From positions 1 through 64,000 of the forward strand of contig JADJFB010000008.1 of the NCBI GenBank assembly GCA_016708845.1: a stretch of 64,000 nucleotides of DNA, in the 5' to 3' direction. Under the pieces are notes generated by a model. It searched no databases and had not been told where the DNA came from. It worked only from the letters and a program-made list of their open reading frames with translations. Of the stretch, positions 35,569 through 45,503 are shown one piece after another. This DNA comes from Bacteroidota bacterium. GTDB taxonomy: Bacteria > Bacteroidota > Bacteroidia > B-17B0 > Aurantibacillaceae. Position 1 is the stretch's first letter. Each line of letters begins with the position of its first letter. The position numbers were made by a program, and so were the translations under genes.

Positions 35569-38500
35569 TTAATTTTTACCTAATAAAAATTCTAATGTAA
35601 TAATGCTTTGATTGTATTGATTGAGGCTTTGTAAGTAATTTGATTTTATAGATAGAGCACTTTTTAGTGCTTGTAAAAATTCTACATAATCAATATCGCC
35701 ACTTTTAAATCCTTTGTCAGCTTGTTTAATAATTAAATCGGCATTTGGTAAGGCATTTTTTTCGTAATAATTGATAGTATTTTTATGTTGTAAAAATGTT
35801 TGAATGGATTGGTTATACTGACCTTGCATAGTAATTTGATATTGTTCATAATTACTTTGTACCACTTTTTCGTTTATACTGGCGGCTTTTACTTTAGCTG
35901 TTTGAGGAACAAACCACAAAGGAATAGCCACGCCAACCTGAAATCCTGAAAAACGTTTAGAAGCATCAAAATACTGATCTATTCCATTAATATTTTGATA
36001 GCCAATTAACGACTGATTAAAATAACCAACTGTAAAATCGGGTAACACTTTTGCAGTTTCTACTTTCTTTTGTTTATTACTAATTTCTATTTGTTGGTTT
36101 AAGTATGCCAACATTGGATTTTTATTAAATGATGTACTATCCATTGGCGTGCTTAAATCTAATTTTGAAATTGTAGCTTCGGTAATTTGAACAGGGCTTT
36201 TACTATTCATTAAAGCTTGCAATTGCGACTGATAAATTAAACTGTTAGATTGATTTTGAGCCAATAAATTACGAACTTCCATTAATTGAGTTTCGGCTGT
36301 TGTTTTTTCTAACAAATTGCTTTCTCCTGTTTTTAAACGTAAATCGGATGCTTTTGCGAACGAACCGTATATGCTATCTTGACTTATTAGCAATTTATTT
36401 TCTGCTTGTAAATATTGCAGATAGTAATACACAGATTTTACTTGATTGATTAATTCGTTTTGAGTTACTTTTAATTTTAACTCGCTACTTTTAATAGTTG
36501 CCGCACCTAATTTTGCCTGACTTGTAAAAACTGTTGGAAAAGGAATACTTTGATTAATACTAATATTATTATCTGTATTAATTGAATTAAACTGCCCAAG
36601 AGTAAGTGATACATTTGTTTTACCAATATCAGTAGCCGTTCGCTTTAAAGCTTTGCTATAATCTATTTCGTAATTACCTGCTTTAATAGTTGCGTTATTT
36701 TTTAATGCTTCGGCTACAGCTTGTTGAACTGTAATGCCTGTATTTACTGATTGTGCATAGTTAATACAAGGCAATAGCAATAATAAAATAGCAATAATTG
36801 TAGTTGAAGGTGTTAATTTAGGTTTACCCATTTTTTCAAAAAACAAATACAATACTGGTAAAACTAAAAGCGTTAATAAAGTTGCCGAAATAAGACCGCC
36901 AATAACTACTGTTGCTAATGGTTTTTGAACTTCTGCACCTGAGCCATGAGAAAGTGCCATTGGTAAAAAACCTAATGAAGCAACCAAGGCTGTCATAATT
37001 ACAGGACGTAAACGTGTGCTTGTTCCTTTTAAAATGATGTCTTTTAAATTTGTCATACCATCTTTTTTTAAACTGTTAAACTCTGCGATTAATACAATAC
37101 CATTTAGTACAGCTACTCCAAACAAGGCAATAAAGCCAACGCCTGCCGAAATACTAAAAGGCATACCTCTTAACCAAAGTGCAAAAATGCCACCTATAGC
37201 GGATAAAGGAATTGCTGTAAATATTAATAAGCTATGTTTGAATGATTTGAATGTAAAAAACAATAACATGAAAATTAAGAGTAAAGCCACAGGAACGGCA
37301 ATTGATAAACGCTGACGAGCTTCTATTAAATTTTTAAATGTTCCGCCATATGTAGGATAATAGCCTGCACTAAACTTAATATCTTTATCAACTTTAGCTT
37401 GCATTTCTTTTACCACGCTTTCAACATCTCTGCCACGAACATTAAAACCTACTGTAATTCTTCGTTTGGCATCATCACGTTGTATTTGATTTGGACTAAT
37501 TTTAAATTCAACTTCGGCTAATTGCGAAACAGGAACTTGATTTCCGTTTGGTGCTGTAATAAACAAACTATTAATATCTTCAATACTTTGTCTATTTTCT
37601 TTTTCTAAACGTACCACTAAATCAAAACGCTTTTCTCCTTCGTAAACTAAGCCTGCGCTTTCGCCTGCAAAACCAGTTCTAATAACTTGGTTGATGTCTT
37701 CGATGTTTAAACCAAATTGAGCAATTTTATCTCTATCGAATTTGATGACAATTTGTTGTTGCCCCGTAACTTTTTCTACATATAAATCTTGTGCGCCTTC
37801 AACGGTAGAAGATAATTTGCCTATTTTAGTTGCATATTGTGTTAGCATATCTAAATCTTCGCCATATACTTTAATAACAACATCTTGCTTTGCGCCTGTC
37901 ATTAATTCGTTAAAACGCATTTGTATAGGTTGCTGAAAGCCAAAGGTTACACCAGGTATAACTTCTAATGCTTCTGACATTTTCTCGGCTAATTCATCGC
38001 GTGTTGATGCACTTGTCCATTCAGATTTATCTTTAAGAATAACCATTAAATCACAAGCTTCAACAGGCATTGGGTCGGTTGGAATTTCGCCTGATCCAAT
38101 TTTTCCAATTACTTGTTTTACTTCAGGGAATTTTTCTTTCAAAATTTTACCTGCTCTTAAAGATGCTTCAATGGTTTGAGAAATTGAACTACCTGATAAC
38201 ACTCTTGTTTCTACCGCAAAATCGCCTTCGTCTATAGAGGGAATAAATTCTCCTCCCATATTCATAAACAGAATTAAACTTGACACAAATAATAATATAG
38301 CAGAATTAAAATTATCATTTTCCTTTTAAAGCGACTTCAATTAAAGGTGTGTAAATACGCTGAAAAAATCCATAATTCTGTCGGAAATATTGCGTTTGTG
38401 TTGTGTTTTTTTACTTAAACATAAAGCAGAAATCATTGGAACGTAAGTCAATGATAAAATAAATGCGCCTAATATTGCAAACGAAACTGTTTGTGCCATA

Positions 38501-39942
38501 GGCTTAAACATTTTGCCTTCAATACCAACTAAAGCTAATATTGGTAAGTACACGATTAAAATAATGATTTCGCCAAAGGCGGCAGAGTTTCTGATTTTTG
38601 AAGCGGATTCGTACACTTCACTATCCATTTGATTTTGCGTTAGTTTTGTACTTCCAAACTTTTCAAATAATCTTCTGCCTGTAATGTGATGTAAAGTTGC
38701 CTCGACAATAATTACAGCACCATCTACAATTAAACCAAAATCAATTGCTCCTAAACTCATTAAATTACCCGATACGCCAAACATATTCATTAATGCAATC
38801 GCAAACAACATGGCTAATGGGATTACAGAGGCAACTACTAATCCCGCTCTCCAATTACCTAACAAAAGCACTAATACAAAAATCACAATCAGTGCACCTT
38901 CTGCTAAATTTTTTGTAACGGTACTAATGGCATTGTTTACTAATTTGGTTCTATCTAAAAAAGGCTCAATAACAACACCTTCGGGTAATGTTTTTTCAAT
39001 TTGAGTAATACGTTCTTTAACATTACCAATTACTTTTGATGAGTTTGCGCCTTTTAACATCATCACAATTGCTCCAACTACTTCGCCTTCGTCATTACGT
39101 GTCATAGCTCCATAACGAGTTGCATGCCCTAAATTAATTTTAGCCACATTACGCATTAAAACAGGAATTCCGTTAGGGTTTGCTTTCACTACAATTTTTT
39201 CAATGTCTTCAATGCTACCAATTAACCCTTCGCTTCTTATGAAATAAGCATTTGGTTTTTTATCAATATATGCGCCTCCTGTGTTTTGGTTATTTTTTTG
39301 CAATGCTGTAAACACTTCGCTAATGCTTATATTCATACTACGCAATTTGTCGGGATTTAAAGCTATTTCGTATTGCTTTAAAAAACCACCAAAGCTGCTA
39401 ATATCTGCAACTCCTTCTGTTCCTAACAACTGACGGCGTACAATCCAATCTTGAATAGTTCGTAAATCAGTAGCTGAGTATTTATTTTCATATCCTTTTT
39501 TTGTATGAATAACGTATTGGTAAATTTCTCCTAAACCTGTTGTAACAGGTGCTAATTCAGGAGAGCCAACACCATCAGGAATGATTGTTTTGGCTTCGGT
39601 TAAACGTTCGTTTACTTGCTGCCTTGCTCAATATACATTAATATTATCTTTAAAAACAATGGTTACAACGGATAAGCCGAAGCGCGAAAATGAGCGTACT
39701 TCTTCTATGCCTGGAATAGTTGCCATTGTTTGCTCAACAGGAAATGTTACTAATCGTTCTATTTCTCCTGCTGCCAATGATGGCGATGATGTAATTACTT
39801 GCACCTGATTATTAGTGATGTCTGGTACAGCATCGATGGGTAATTGAGTTAATGAATAACTCCCCCATATTATTAGTGCTATTGTAAATAGCCCAATAAC
39901 GATTTTGTTTTTTATAGAAAAGTGAATTATCTTATCTAACAT
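35569..39942 (-). CDS. cusA: CusA/CzcA heavy-metal RND pump fused to TolC-like outer-membrane factor (nonsense and frameshifts)
   Basis: About 1,457 codons. The N-terminal ~1,030 residues are the HME-RND proton-driven pump: FSIKNKIVIGLFTIALIIWG, PIDAVPDITNNQV, a porter domain, GLIVDGAVIIVEATLHH and LSLTYVPMISAL, then MGGEFIPSIDEGDFAVETR and FSISAGVGFIALFGVAVLNG. From ~1,075 comes an outer-membrane efflux domain (TVQQAVAEALKNNATI, RLKTGESNLLEKTTAETQL, repeated late). This fusion is usual in Bacteroidota. One in-frame TGA (39628-39630) stands where a Trp is expected. Three compensating deletions lie at 38290-38370. Cus is favoured by the copper context; Zn/Co is possible. Confidence 0.9.
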
Positions 39943-40053
39943 AATGTTATACAGTTAATGCTATATATTATAAAATTATATAGCGGTAAATAATAAATAA
40001 ACTGAAATAAGCGGACAGAATTTGCCCACTTATAATTTTATAAAGAAAAAAGA

Positions 40054-40365
40054 CTAAGCTAATTTAGGAGGTTGCCAAATAGGAATAATGGCAGAAGTAA
40101 TTTTGGATTCTTTGTGAATTGTATATACAGTATTTATAACTGCAATAATTTCAAGGGTTGGTTGCAAATCATTACTTAAAAAATGTGAAGAGCAACAAGC
40201 ACAGCTACAAAAAGGAGTACAAATTTCTCCCGAATGTTCTTCGTGATCATTTGCTTGTGAAATTTCAGAATGGTTTATTTCATTACAATCATCTTTATCA
40301 CCACACGGTACAAGAACCAATGCGATAAAATAGATGCAAAATAATATGTGAAATGCTTTTTTCAA
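40054..40365 (-). CDS. Small cysteine-rich exported protein (DUF6660-like)
   Basis: 103 residues with an N-terminal hydrophobic leader (AFHILFCIYFIALVLVPCG) and a Cys/His-rich middle (HEEHSGEICTPFCSCACCSS) suited to metal binding. The C terminus is IIPIWQPPKLA, the PP ending seen in several Bacteroidota metal-cluster proteins. I recall similar proteins as DUF6660 next to Cus-type pumps; the function is not known. It lies ~110 nt upstream of the CusA fusion in the same orientation and is a plausible periplasmic copper chaperone (inference). Confidence 0.72.
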   Translation of the reverse strand: MKKAFHILFCIYFIALVLVPCGDKDDCNEINHSEISQANDHEEHSGEICTPFCSCACCSSHFLSNDLQPTLEIIAVINTVYTIHKESKITSAIIPIWQPPKLA

Positions 40366-40424
40366 CTAAGCAAATATAACTATTTTTTGGATTTAAAAAC
40401 TATGCATTTTTTATGACTAAATGC

Positions 40425-40469
40425 AATTGATTAGAAAAGAAGGCGTTACACCCTCTTTTCTAATCAATT
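40425..40469 (-). terminator. Very long perfect-stem terminator
   Basis: AATTGATTAGAAAAGA and TCTTTTCTAATCAATT form a 16-bp stem, extended by GG/CC across a bulge, with loop CGTTACA. It lies downstream of the heavy-metal-binding-domain gene (minus strand). Confidence 0.75.
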
Positions 40470-40491
40470 CTTCAAACTTGAAATAAATAAA

Positions 40492-40911
40492 TTATTTTTT
40501 CTTTACCAACTCCATTCCGCATTTCGGACACTTTCCTGGCTTATCAGAAGTTACTTCCGGGTGCATAGAACAAGTATAAATAGTTGCTTTAGGGTCTTGC
40601 TTTTTACAATGATCCATTTTGCCATTCATATCCATACATTCTCCTTCTTTCATTGTCATTTTTTTTCCGTCTTTCATAACGCATTCGCCATTTACCATAC
40701 ATACAGTGCCATTTTTCATAGTCATATTCTTTTCCATTGGCATTGTTACACCATCTTTATGGTGCATCATTTTACCATCTTTCATCATACAACACTCTTT
40801 AGTTTTTGCTGTTTCTTTTTTTGCTTGAGCTGATAAATTAGTTGAAGCAAAGCATAATACCATCATAAACAATGAGGTAAATAGAGTAATAATTGTTTTT
40901 TTAGTTTTCAT
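40492..40911 (-). CDS. Periplasmic Met/Cys-rich heavy-metal-binding domain protein
   Basis: 139 residues: signal peptide (LFTSLFMMVLCFASTNLSAQ), then a Met/Lys-rich repeat region (CCMMKDGKMMHHKDG, VCMVNGECVMKDGKKM, MKEGECMDMNGKMDHC; DUF6799-like), then a C-terminal heavy-metal-binding domain YTCSMHPEV and GKCPKCGMEL. Methionine, histidine and cysteine enrichment fits Cu(I)/Cu(II) buffering in the periplasm. It stands between the Csp-like gene and the DUF6660-like gene, with its own terminator. Confidence 0.85.
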   Translation of the reverse strand: MKTKKTIITLFTSLFMMVLCFASTNLSAQAKKETAKTKECCMMKDGKMMHHKDGVTMPMEKNMTMKNGTVCMVNGECVMKDGKKMTMKEGECMDMNGKMDHCKKQDPKATIYTCSMHPEVTSDKPGKCPKCGMELVKKK

Positions 40912-40991
40912 AATAATTACATTTTTTACAATTTATTCAGTAAGCTGTTTCCCATTCGTCAGTTTCGCTGTTACCCGTTATATTCAAAAAA

Positions 40992-41017
40992 AAGGAGGGT
41001 GATTTGAACCCTCCCTT
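40992..41017 (-). terminator. Terminator after the Csp-like gene
   Basis: GGAGGG and CCCTCC arms around TGATTTGAA. On the minus strand it is followed by a run of eight T. It lies just after the stop of the 41026 gene. Confidence 0.75.
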
Positions 41018-41025
41018 ATGCTTTA

Positions 41026-41328
41026 TTATGAACAAGCCTCAGCACATTTTTTACAAGCTTCAGCACAAGCTTTGCAACTTTCGTGATGAGAAGCATGTTT
41101 AGCACATTCTTCAGAACAAGCTTTGCAAACTTTAGCACATAAAGCACATAACTCTTTTGAATATTGCGAATCTCTTGCACATAATCTTGCATATAATGCA
41201 CAAATATCGGCACAATCACGACATAATGCAGCGCATTCTTTGCGGCCATCATTAATACAACTTGTTAAACATGTTTCACAAGTTACCACGCAAGCTAAGC
41301 AAGCGTCAATACAATTTTGTTTGTTCAT
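41026..41328 (-). CDS. Four-helix-bundle copper-storage-like protein (Csp/DUF326)
   Basis: 100 residues from the Met at 41328 (the frame is open to 41361). Cysteines recur at 3-4 residue spacing along all helices: NCIDACLACVVTCETCLTSC, ECAALCRDCADICALYARLC, ELCALCAKVCKACSEECAKH and ESCKACAEACKKCAEACS, about 20 in total. In Csp-type proteins such cysteines line the bundle core and bind many Cu(I) ions. No signal peptide is visible, so it is probably cytosolic (Csp3-like) storage. A separate transcript is suggested by the terminator downstream. Confidence 0.88.
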   Translation of the reverse strand: MNKQNCIDACLACVVTCETCLTSCINDGRKECAALCRDCADICALYARLCARDSQYSKELCALCAKVCKACSEECAKHASHHESCKACAEACKKCAEACS

Positions 41329-41434
41329 TTTCTTAAATTTTATCTGTGAAAGAATTTTCACGTCATAAAGAACATGGTTTGCTTATCTTAAAGTGTTATA
41401 CAACTTTAGTGAAAAGCTGTATAATTAACACCTC

Positions 41435-43675
41435 TTAATAATTCAAACTAAGTCCTACTCCAAATCCCATGTCGCTGTCATAGTGTGTTCTAATGCCCAT
41501 GTTTTTATTTAATATGTATTTTAAATCAATCATATACTCTTTGTCAGTATTTAGCATAAAACCGAAACGCATACGTTTTGTTATGGGTATATCCATTCTT
41601 TCTAATTGTATCCTAAATTTACCATCTAAAAAAACTTCTCCCTGAACTATTATAAGCATTGGCAAAGTATAATTAACACCTAGGCTTACCTGAGCTCTAT
41701 TATCTTTGGTGTTAGTTTGTGTAAAGATATTTTCTTCTTGTTCATCAATACCTAACTTTCTGTAACGCCAATCAAAACCAACAAAGGGCATTAACCACTG
41801 CATTTTGCCAATATATCGTCCAATATGTGTTTCGGTTTCGTAACCATGCATATCGTGATAACCTAAACGCCATTCTGTACCAATGCTCCAACGAGTATTT
41901 TGTATCATCAATTGCCCATCATTTCCATTAGAGGCAATATCATTTTCTGCCATTACATGAAACTTTCTATCATCGCTTTTTAATTTACGATAAGCATATT
42001 TTGGGTTTTTGATTAATGGATTTTTTGCTTGATTTTCGTAAGTAAATACTCTTCCCATTCCACTCATCATGTGGTATAAAATATGGCAATGAAAAAACCA
42101 GTCGCCTTCAACATTAGCATTAAATTCTAATGTATCTGTTTCCATTGGCATAATGTCGATGATGTTTTTTAATGGCGCATTATCTCCTTGCCCATTAAGT
42201 GCTCTAAAATCATGACCGTGTAAGTGCATTGGGTGGCGCATCATAGAGCCATTGTAAATTACAATTCTTACATTTTCTCCTTTTTTAATTAAAATTTTAT
42301 CAGTTTCTGAAATCACTTTATTATCTAAACTCCATACATAACGATTCATATTGCCTGTAAGTTCAAACCGTAATTCTTTAACTGGAGCATCTTTTGGAAG
42401 ACTTGTATTAGTTGGAGACTTTAGCATCGCATAATTTAATGTAACAATATCCGAAAGCTTATTACTATTATATTGTTCAGCACCCATTTTCATGTCGCTC
42501 ATTTTCGGCTTGTCTTCTCCTGTAATTTCGGGGTACATAACCACATTCATATCCATTTGATTAAGACTCATTTGCATATTCATATCGTCTAAATCTCCGT
42601 TCATTTTCATCATTCCGTTCATCATCTTCATTCCCTCAAAATATTTTAGCTTAGGCAATGGAGATGTAAGTTGTTTAATTCCATTACCTATATACAAGGA
42701 TGCTGAATTTATTCGGTCTTCGGAGGTTGCTAAAAATTCGTAAGAAGTACTATCATTTGGTATGGTAACAATCACATCGTATGTTTCGGAAACAGCAATA
42801 ATTAATCTATCTACTTCAATTGGCTCTACATCATTTCCATCATTTGCCACAACAGTTATTTTTCCTCCTGCATACGTTAACCAAAAATAAGTAGATGCTC
42901 CACCGTTTGAAATTCGCAAACGCACTTTATCTCCACCTTTAAATTGCGAAAGCTGTTGTTCGTTTATTCCATTCATTAAAAACTTATCATAGTAAACATC
43001 GCTTACATCCATTGCCAACATTCGTTTCCACTCATTTTTGAGTTTGGTTTTAAAATGTTTTTGTTTTATTGCTTCGACATAACTTTGAGTAGTTCCTTTT
43101 TTAATAGCAAACCAATCGGTTGCATTGTGTAACATACGATGCACATTTTTAGGATTGTAATTTGTCCACTCACTTAAAACAACTGGTATCGTTGGTAAAT
43201 CATCTATTCCTTTTCTGAATGTTTTATCGTCTTTACGCTTATTCATGATAAAAGAACCATACATTCCTATTTGCTCTTGTAAACCAGAGTGGCTGTGATA
43301 CCAATGCGTGCCGTTTTGTATGATGGGAAATTTATATAAATGTATAGTATGAGGTTTTATAGGCATTTGGGTAAGGTATGGTACTCCATCTTCCTTATTT
43401 GGTAAAAATAAACCGTGCCAGTGCAACGATGTTGTTTCATTTAACTCATTATGCACGTATATTTCGGCTGTATCTCCCTCTGTAAATGTTAATGTAGGCA
43501 TTGGTATTTGACCGTTTACGGCAATAGCCCTTTTGTCTTTACCAGTAAAATTTACAATTGTATCTTTTACATATAAATCGTACCGAACAGTTTTTTGAGC
43601 AAATATATTTTGTATTATCAATAGCATTAATGCTATTGATAATACTTTTGGGAAGGTTGTTATTTTGAAATGCAT
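41435..43675 (-). CDS. Multicopper oxidase (CopA type) with C-terminal CopB-like barrel domain
   Basis: 746 residues with a signal peptide (LSIALMLLIIQNIFAQ). Copper-site motifs in order: SLHWHGLFLPN, THWYHSHSGLQ, HPMHLHGHDF (near 480) and the type-1 HCHILYHMMSGMGRVF (near 530). A methionine-rich stretch (GMKMMNGMMKMNG, NMQMSLNQMDMNV) between domains 2 and 3 suggests cuprous-oxidase activity. After the oxidase, ~190 residues look like an outer-membrane barrel related to CopB (LMPFVGFDWRYRKLG, RAQVSLGVNYTL, MGFGVGLSLNY end). Expected role: oxidation of Cu(I) at the cell surface or periplasm. Confidence 0.88.
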   Translation of the reverse strand: MHFKITTFPKVLSIALMLLIIQNIFAQKTVRYDLYVKDTIVNFTGKDKRAIAVNGQIPMPTLTFTEGDTAEIYVHNELNETTSLHWHGLFLPNKEDGVPYLTQMPIKPHTIHLYKFPIIQNGTHWYHSHSGLQEQIGMYGSFIMNKRKDDKTFRKGIDDLPTIPVVLSEWTNYNPKNVHRMLHNATDWFAIKKGTTQSYVEAIKQKHFKTKLKNEWKRMLAMDVSDVYYDKFLMNGINEQQLSQFKGGDKVRLRISNGGASTYFWLTYAGGKITVVANDGNDVEPIEVDRLIIAVSETYDVIVTIPNDSTSYEFLATSEDRINSASLYIGNGIKQLTSPLPKLKYFEGMKMMNGMMKMNGDLDDMNMQMSLNQMDMNVVMYPEITGEDKPKMSDMKMGAEQYNSNKLSDIVTLNYAMLKSPTNTSLPKDAPVKELRFELTGNMNRYVWSLDNKVISETDKILIKKGENVRIVIYNGSMMRHPMHLHGHDFRALNGQGDNAPLKNIIDIMPMETDTLEFNANVEGDWFFHCHILYHMMSGMGRVFTYENQAKNPLIKNPKYAYRKLKSDDRKFHVMAENDIASNGNDGQLMIQNTRWSIGTEWRLGYHDMHGYETETHIGRYIGKMQWLMPFVGFDWRYRKLGIDEQEENIFTQTNTKDNRAQVSLGVNYTLPMLIIVQGEVFLDGKFRIQLERMDIPITKRMRFGFMLNTDKEYMIDLKYILNKNMGIRTHYDSDMGFGVGLSLNY

Positions 43676-43733
43676 TTAGGACTTAAATTAATATTGAATT
43701 GTTGTTATAATTCAATTTACTTATTATTAAAAA

Positions 43734-44579
43734 TTAGTTAATTGTTTCTACTGTTTTACCGCAACTCATCATTTGTGAGCCATAGTAAGGGTTTTTAATT
43801 GTACTTTCTTTACTTAGCCAATTTGCACCTTTCCCGTCATTATACATTGGGCAGTTTTGATAATAAATAGTTTCGGATTGTTTTGACACTTTTATTAATT
43901 CATACATGTTTTTTGAAAGTGTTGTAAAATGCTCTCTTTGATGTGCTGCATCTTTTGATTCAGCTATATGACCAGCATCTGTTTTAAGATCGCTTAAATA
44001 TTTCATAAAAACGGTGTGTTCTTCTGATTTTAGATTTTCCATTTTTACAGCATTAATAGCTGCCAATAAATCTTTTGCTTTTGCAGAAGCTGTATTTCCA
44101 TCAGTTTTCACTAAAGCATCTTTTACTAAAAAATAAGCATCAAAAACTAAATTTAAAGGAGATGTTTGTTGATTAGTTGCTGATGTTACTGGAATAGAAC
44201 TGTTTTCGGTTTCAGGCTCTTGCTTAGTAACTGCCTTTTTAACCCTATCATATTTGCAACAACCGTGTAAATTATCATATACTTTATCGGGAGCTAAAAA
44301 TTTATCACTATCATAACCTGATAAAGCAATACGTTTTAATATAGCATCTTGACTTGTTTGTTTGGAATCGTAAGTTAGAGTTGCCATTTTTGTGTCTTTA
44401 TCCCAAACCACATTTGATACTTTCTTTTTGTTTCCTGCCTTTTCGATAGTTGTTTTACACATGCCACAGTTGCCGTAAATTTTTACGGTTTCTGTTTTTG
44501 AATTTTTAATTTGTGCTATGCTACTTGTGTAGAATAGAACTGCAATAATTACTGATACTATTTTTGTTATTGATTTCAT
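43734..44579 (-). CDS. Exported HMA plus DUF3347 copper-binding protein
   Basis: 281 residues with a signal peptide. The HMA domain has KIYGNCGMCKTTIEKAGNKK and ends GYDSDKFLAPDKVYDNLHGC, CKYDR. The C-terminal ~160 residues are a DUF3347 helical domain (VFDAYFLVKDALVKTDG, HTVFMKYLSDLKTDAGHIAE, FTTLSKNMYELIK) with a YHS-like end (YYQNCPMYNDGKGANWLSKE, GSQMMSCGKTVETI). DUF3347 proteins occur in copper efflux loci and are thought to bind copper in the periplasm. It is between the multicopper oxidase and the HMA-MauE gene. Confidence 0.87.
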   Translation of the reverse strand: MKSITKIVSVIIAVLFYTSSIAQIKNSKTETVKIYGNCGMCKTTIEKAGNKKKVSNVVWDKDTKMATLTYDSKQTSQDAILKRIALSGYDSDKFLAPDKVYDNLHGCCKYDRVKKAVTKQEPETENSSIPVTSATNQQTSPLNLVFDAYFLVKDALVKTDGNTASAKAKDLLAAINAVKMENLKSEEHTVFMKYLSDLKTDAGHIAESKDAAHQREHFTTLSKNMYELIKVSKQSETIYYQNCPMYNDGKGANWLSKESTIKNPYYGSQMMSCGKTVETIN

Positions 44580-44614
44580 GATTTTTTATTTTTTAGTTAA
44601 TTATTTTTGGGTTG

Positions 44615-45355
44615 TTATATCATTTTTATAAGCATTATCAAGCTCATTCCTATCATTAATGCGTCTTCAATAATTGTAATTGTACTCATAGGCAAATTAA
44701 ACACATCACCTAAACAAGCGCATTTAATTTTTTGCTTATTTAATACACTTTGTAAAACTCCTATAATACTTATACTCATTACAATTACTGTTACTAAATT
44801 TGTTACGAAAGGATTAAAGCCTACTAAATAAGCTATACCTAAGCCTAATTCAATAAATGCGTAGAGATAACCATAACTCTTTATTTGTTTTGCTACTATA
44901 TCATACATTGCATAGCTTTCGGCAAAACCCTTTAAGTTTAATAATTTAAAGAACGAGAACACTAAAAAGAATCCTGCCATAAAATGATTCATCCATTGCA
45001 TCCAATTAAAAGAACCGCTTACAAATTGCACCAAAAGTGTTATGCCTGTTATGTAACCAAACACTAACAAAATGGGACGATACGTTTCTAACCAACTTTT
45101 TTCTTCTTCAATAAACCCAGTAGAGGTTACTTTTGGCATTTCTACACTTTTTTCAGTTAATTGATATCTTGGGTTTTCTTTTAGAGCATTTTTTAATTCA
45201 GAAGTTGCAATGTGATGTTCCATTGTAATATCTGCCTCTCCTTTTTCTAAATCAATGCTCACATTGTTTACTCCTTTTACTTGTGATAGTAAGAACTGAA
45301 CTTTTGATTGACAGCTTGAGCAAGTCATTCCTGATACTTTATAAGTGTGTTTCAT
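44615..45355 (-). CDS. HMA domain fused to MauE/DoxX-like membrane protein
   Basis: 246 residues. Residues 1-65 are a canonical HMA domain with GMTCSSCQSKV (CxxC). After a linker come four or five membrane helices (ILLVFGYITGITLLVQFV, WMNHFMAGFFLVFSFFKL, YLYAFIELGLGIAYLVGF, LVTVIVMSISIIGVLQSV) and a conserved KIKCACLGDVFNLPMSTITI, the MauE/DoxX-like signature. It is likely an inner-membrane metal-transfer or redox protein; related proteins sit beside copper pumps in Bacteroidota. Confidence 0.85.
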   Translation of the reverse strand: MKHTYKVSGMTCSSCQSKVQFLLSQVKGVNNVSIDLEKGEADITMEHHIATSELKNALKENPRYQLTEKSVEMPKVTSTGFIEEEKSWLETYRPILLVFGYITGITLLVQFVSGSFNWMQWMNHFMAGFFLVFSFFKLLNLKGFAESYAMYDIVAKQIKSYGYLYAFIELGLGIAYLVGFNPFVTNLVTVIVMSISIIGVLQSVLNKQKIKCACLGDVFNLPMSTITIIEDALMIGMSLIMLIKMI

Positions 45356-45503
45356 ATGTTATTTTTTTACGGTCATATGGTTTACCCAGTTTAGTTATTT
45401 GTGTTTGTGCATAATGCAAACATGGGTATTTCATATTTTTAAAGTTTTAATTATGAAACAAATTTCCACCTATTTTTACAATTCTAGTTATACTATTATC
45501 TGT

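Noticed and set aside
39628..39630. TGA as a recoded (Trp or Sec) codon in the CusA gene
   Set aside because: TGG is used for Trp throughout, TGA ends other genes, and no selenocysteine insertion structure or recoding factor was seen.
40561..40833. His/Phe-rich plus-strand open frame opposite the heavy-metal-binding gene
   Set aside because: It is the antisense of the Met/Cys-rich gene at 40492-40911; the composition simply mirrors that repeat.
41016..41252. Second open frame inside the Csp-like gene
   Set aside because: The +1 frame of a strongly periodic Cys-coding sequence; the true frame has regular CxxxC spacing and a proper end.
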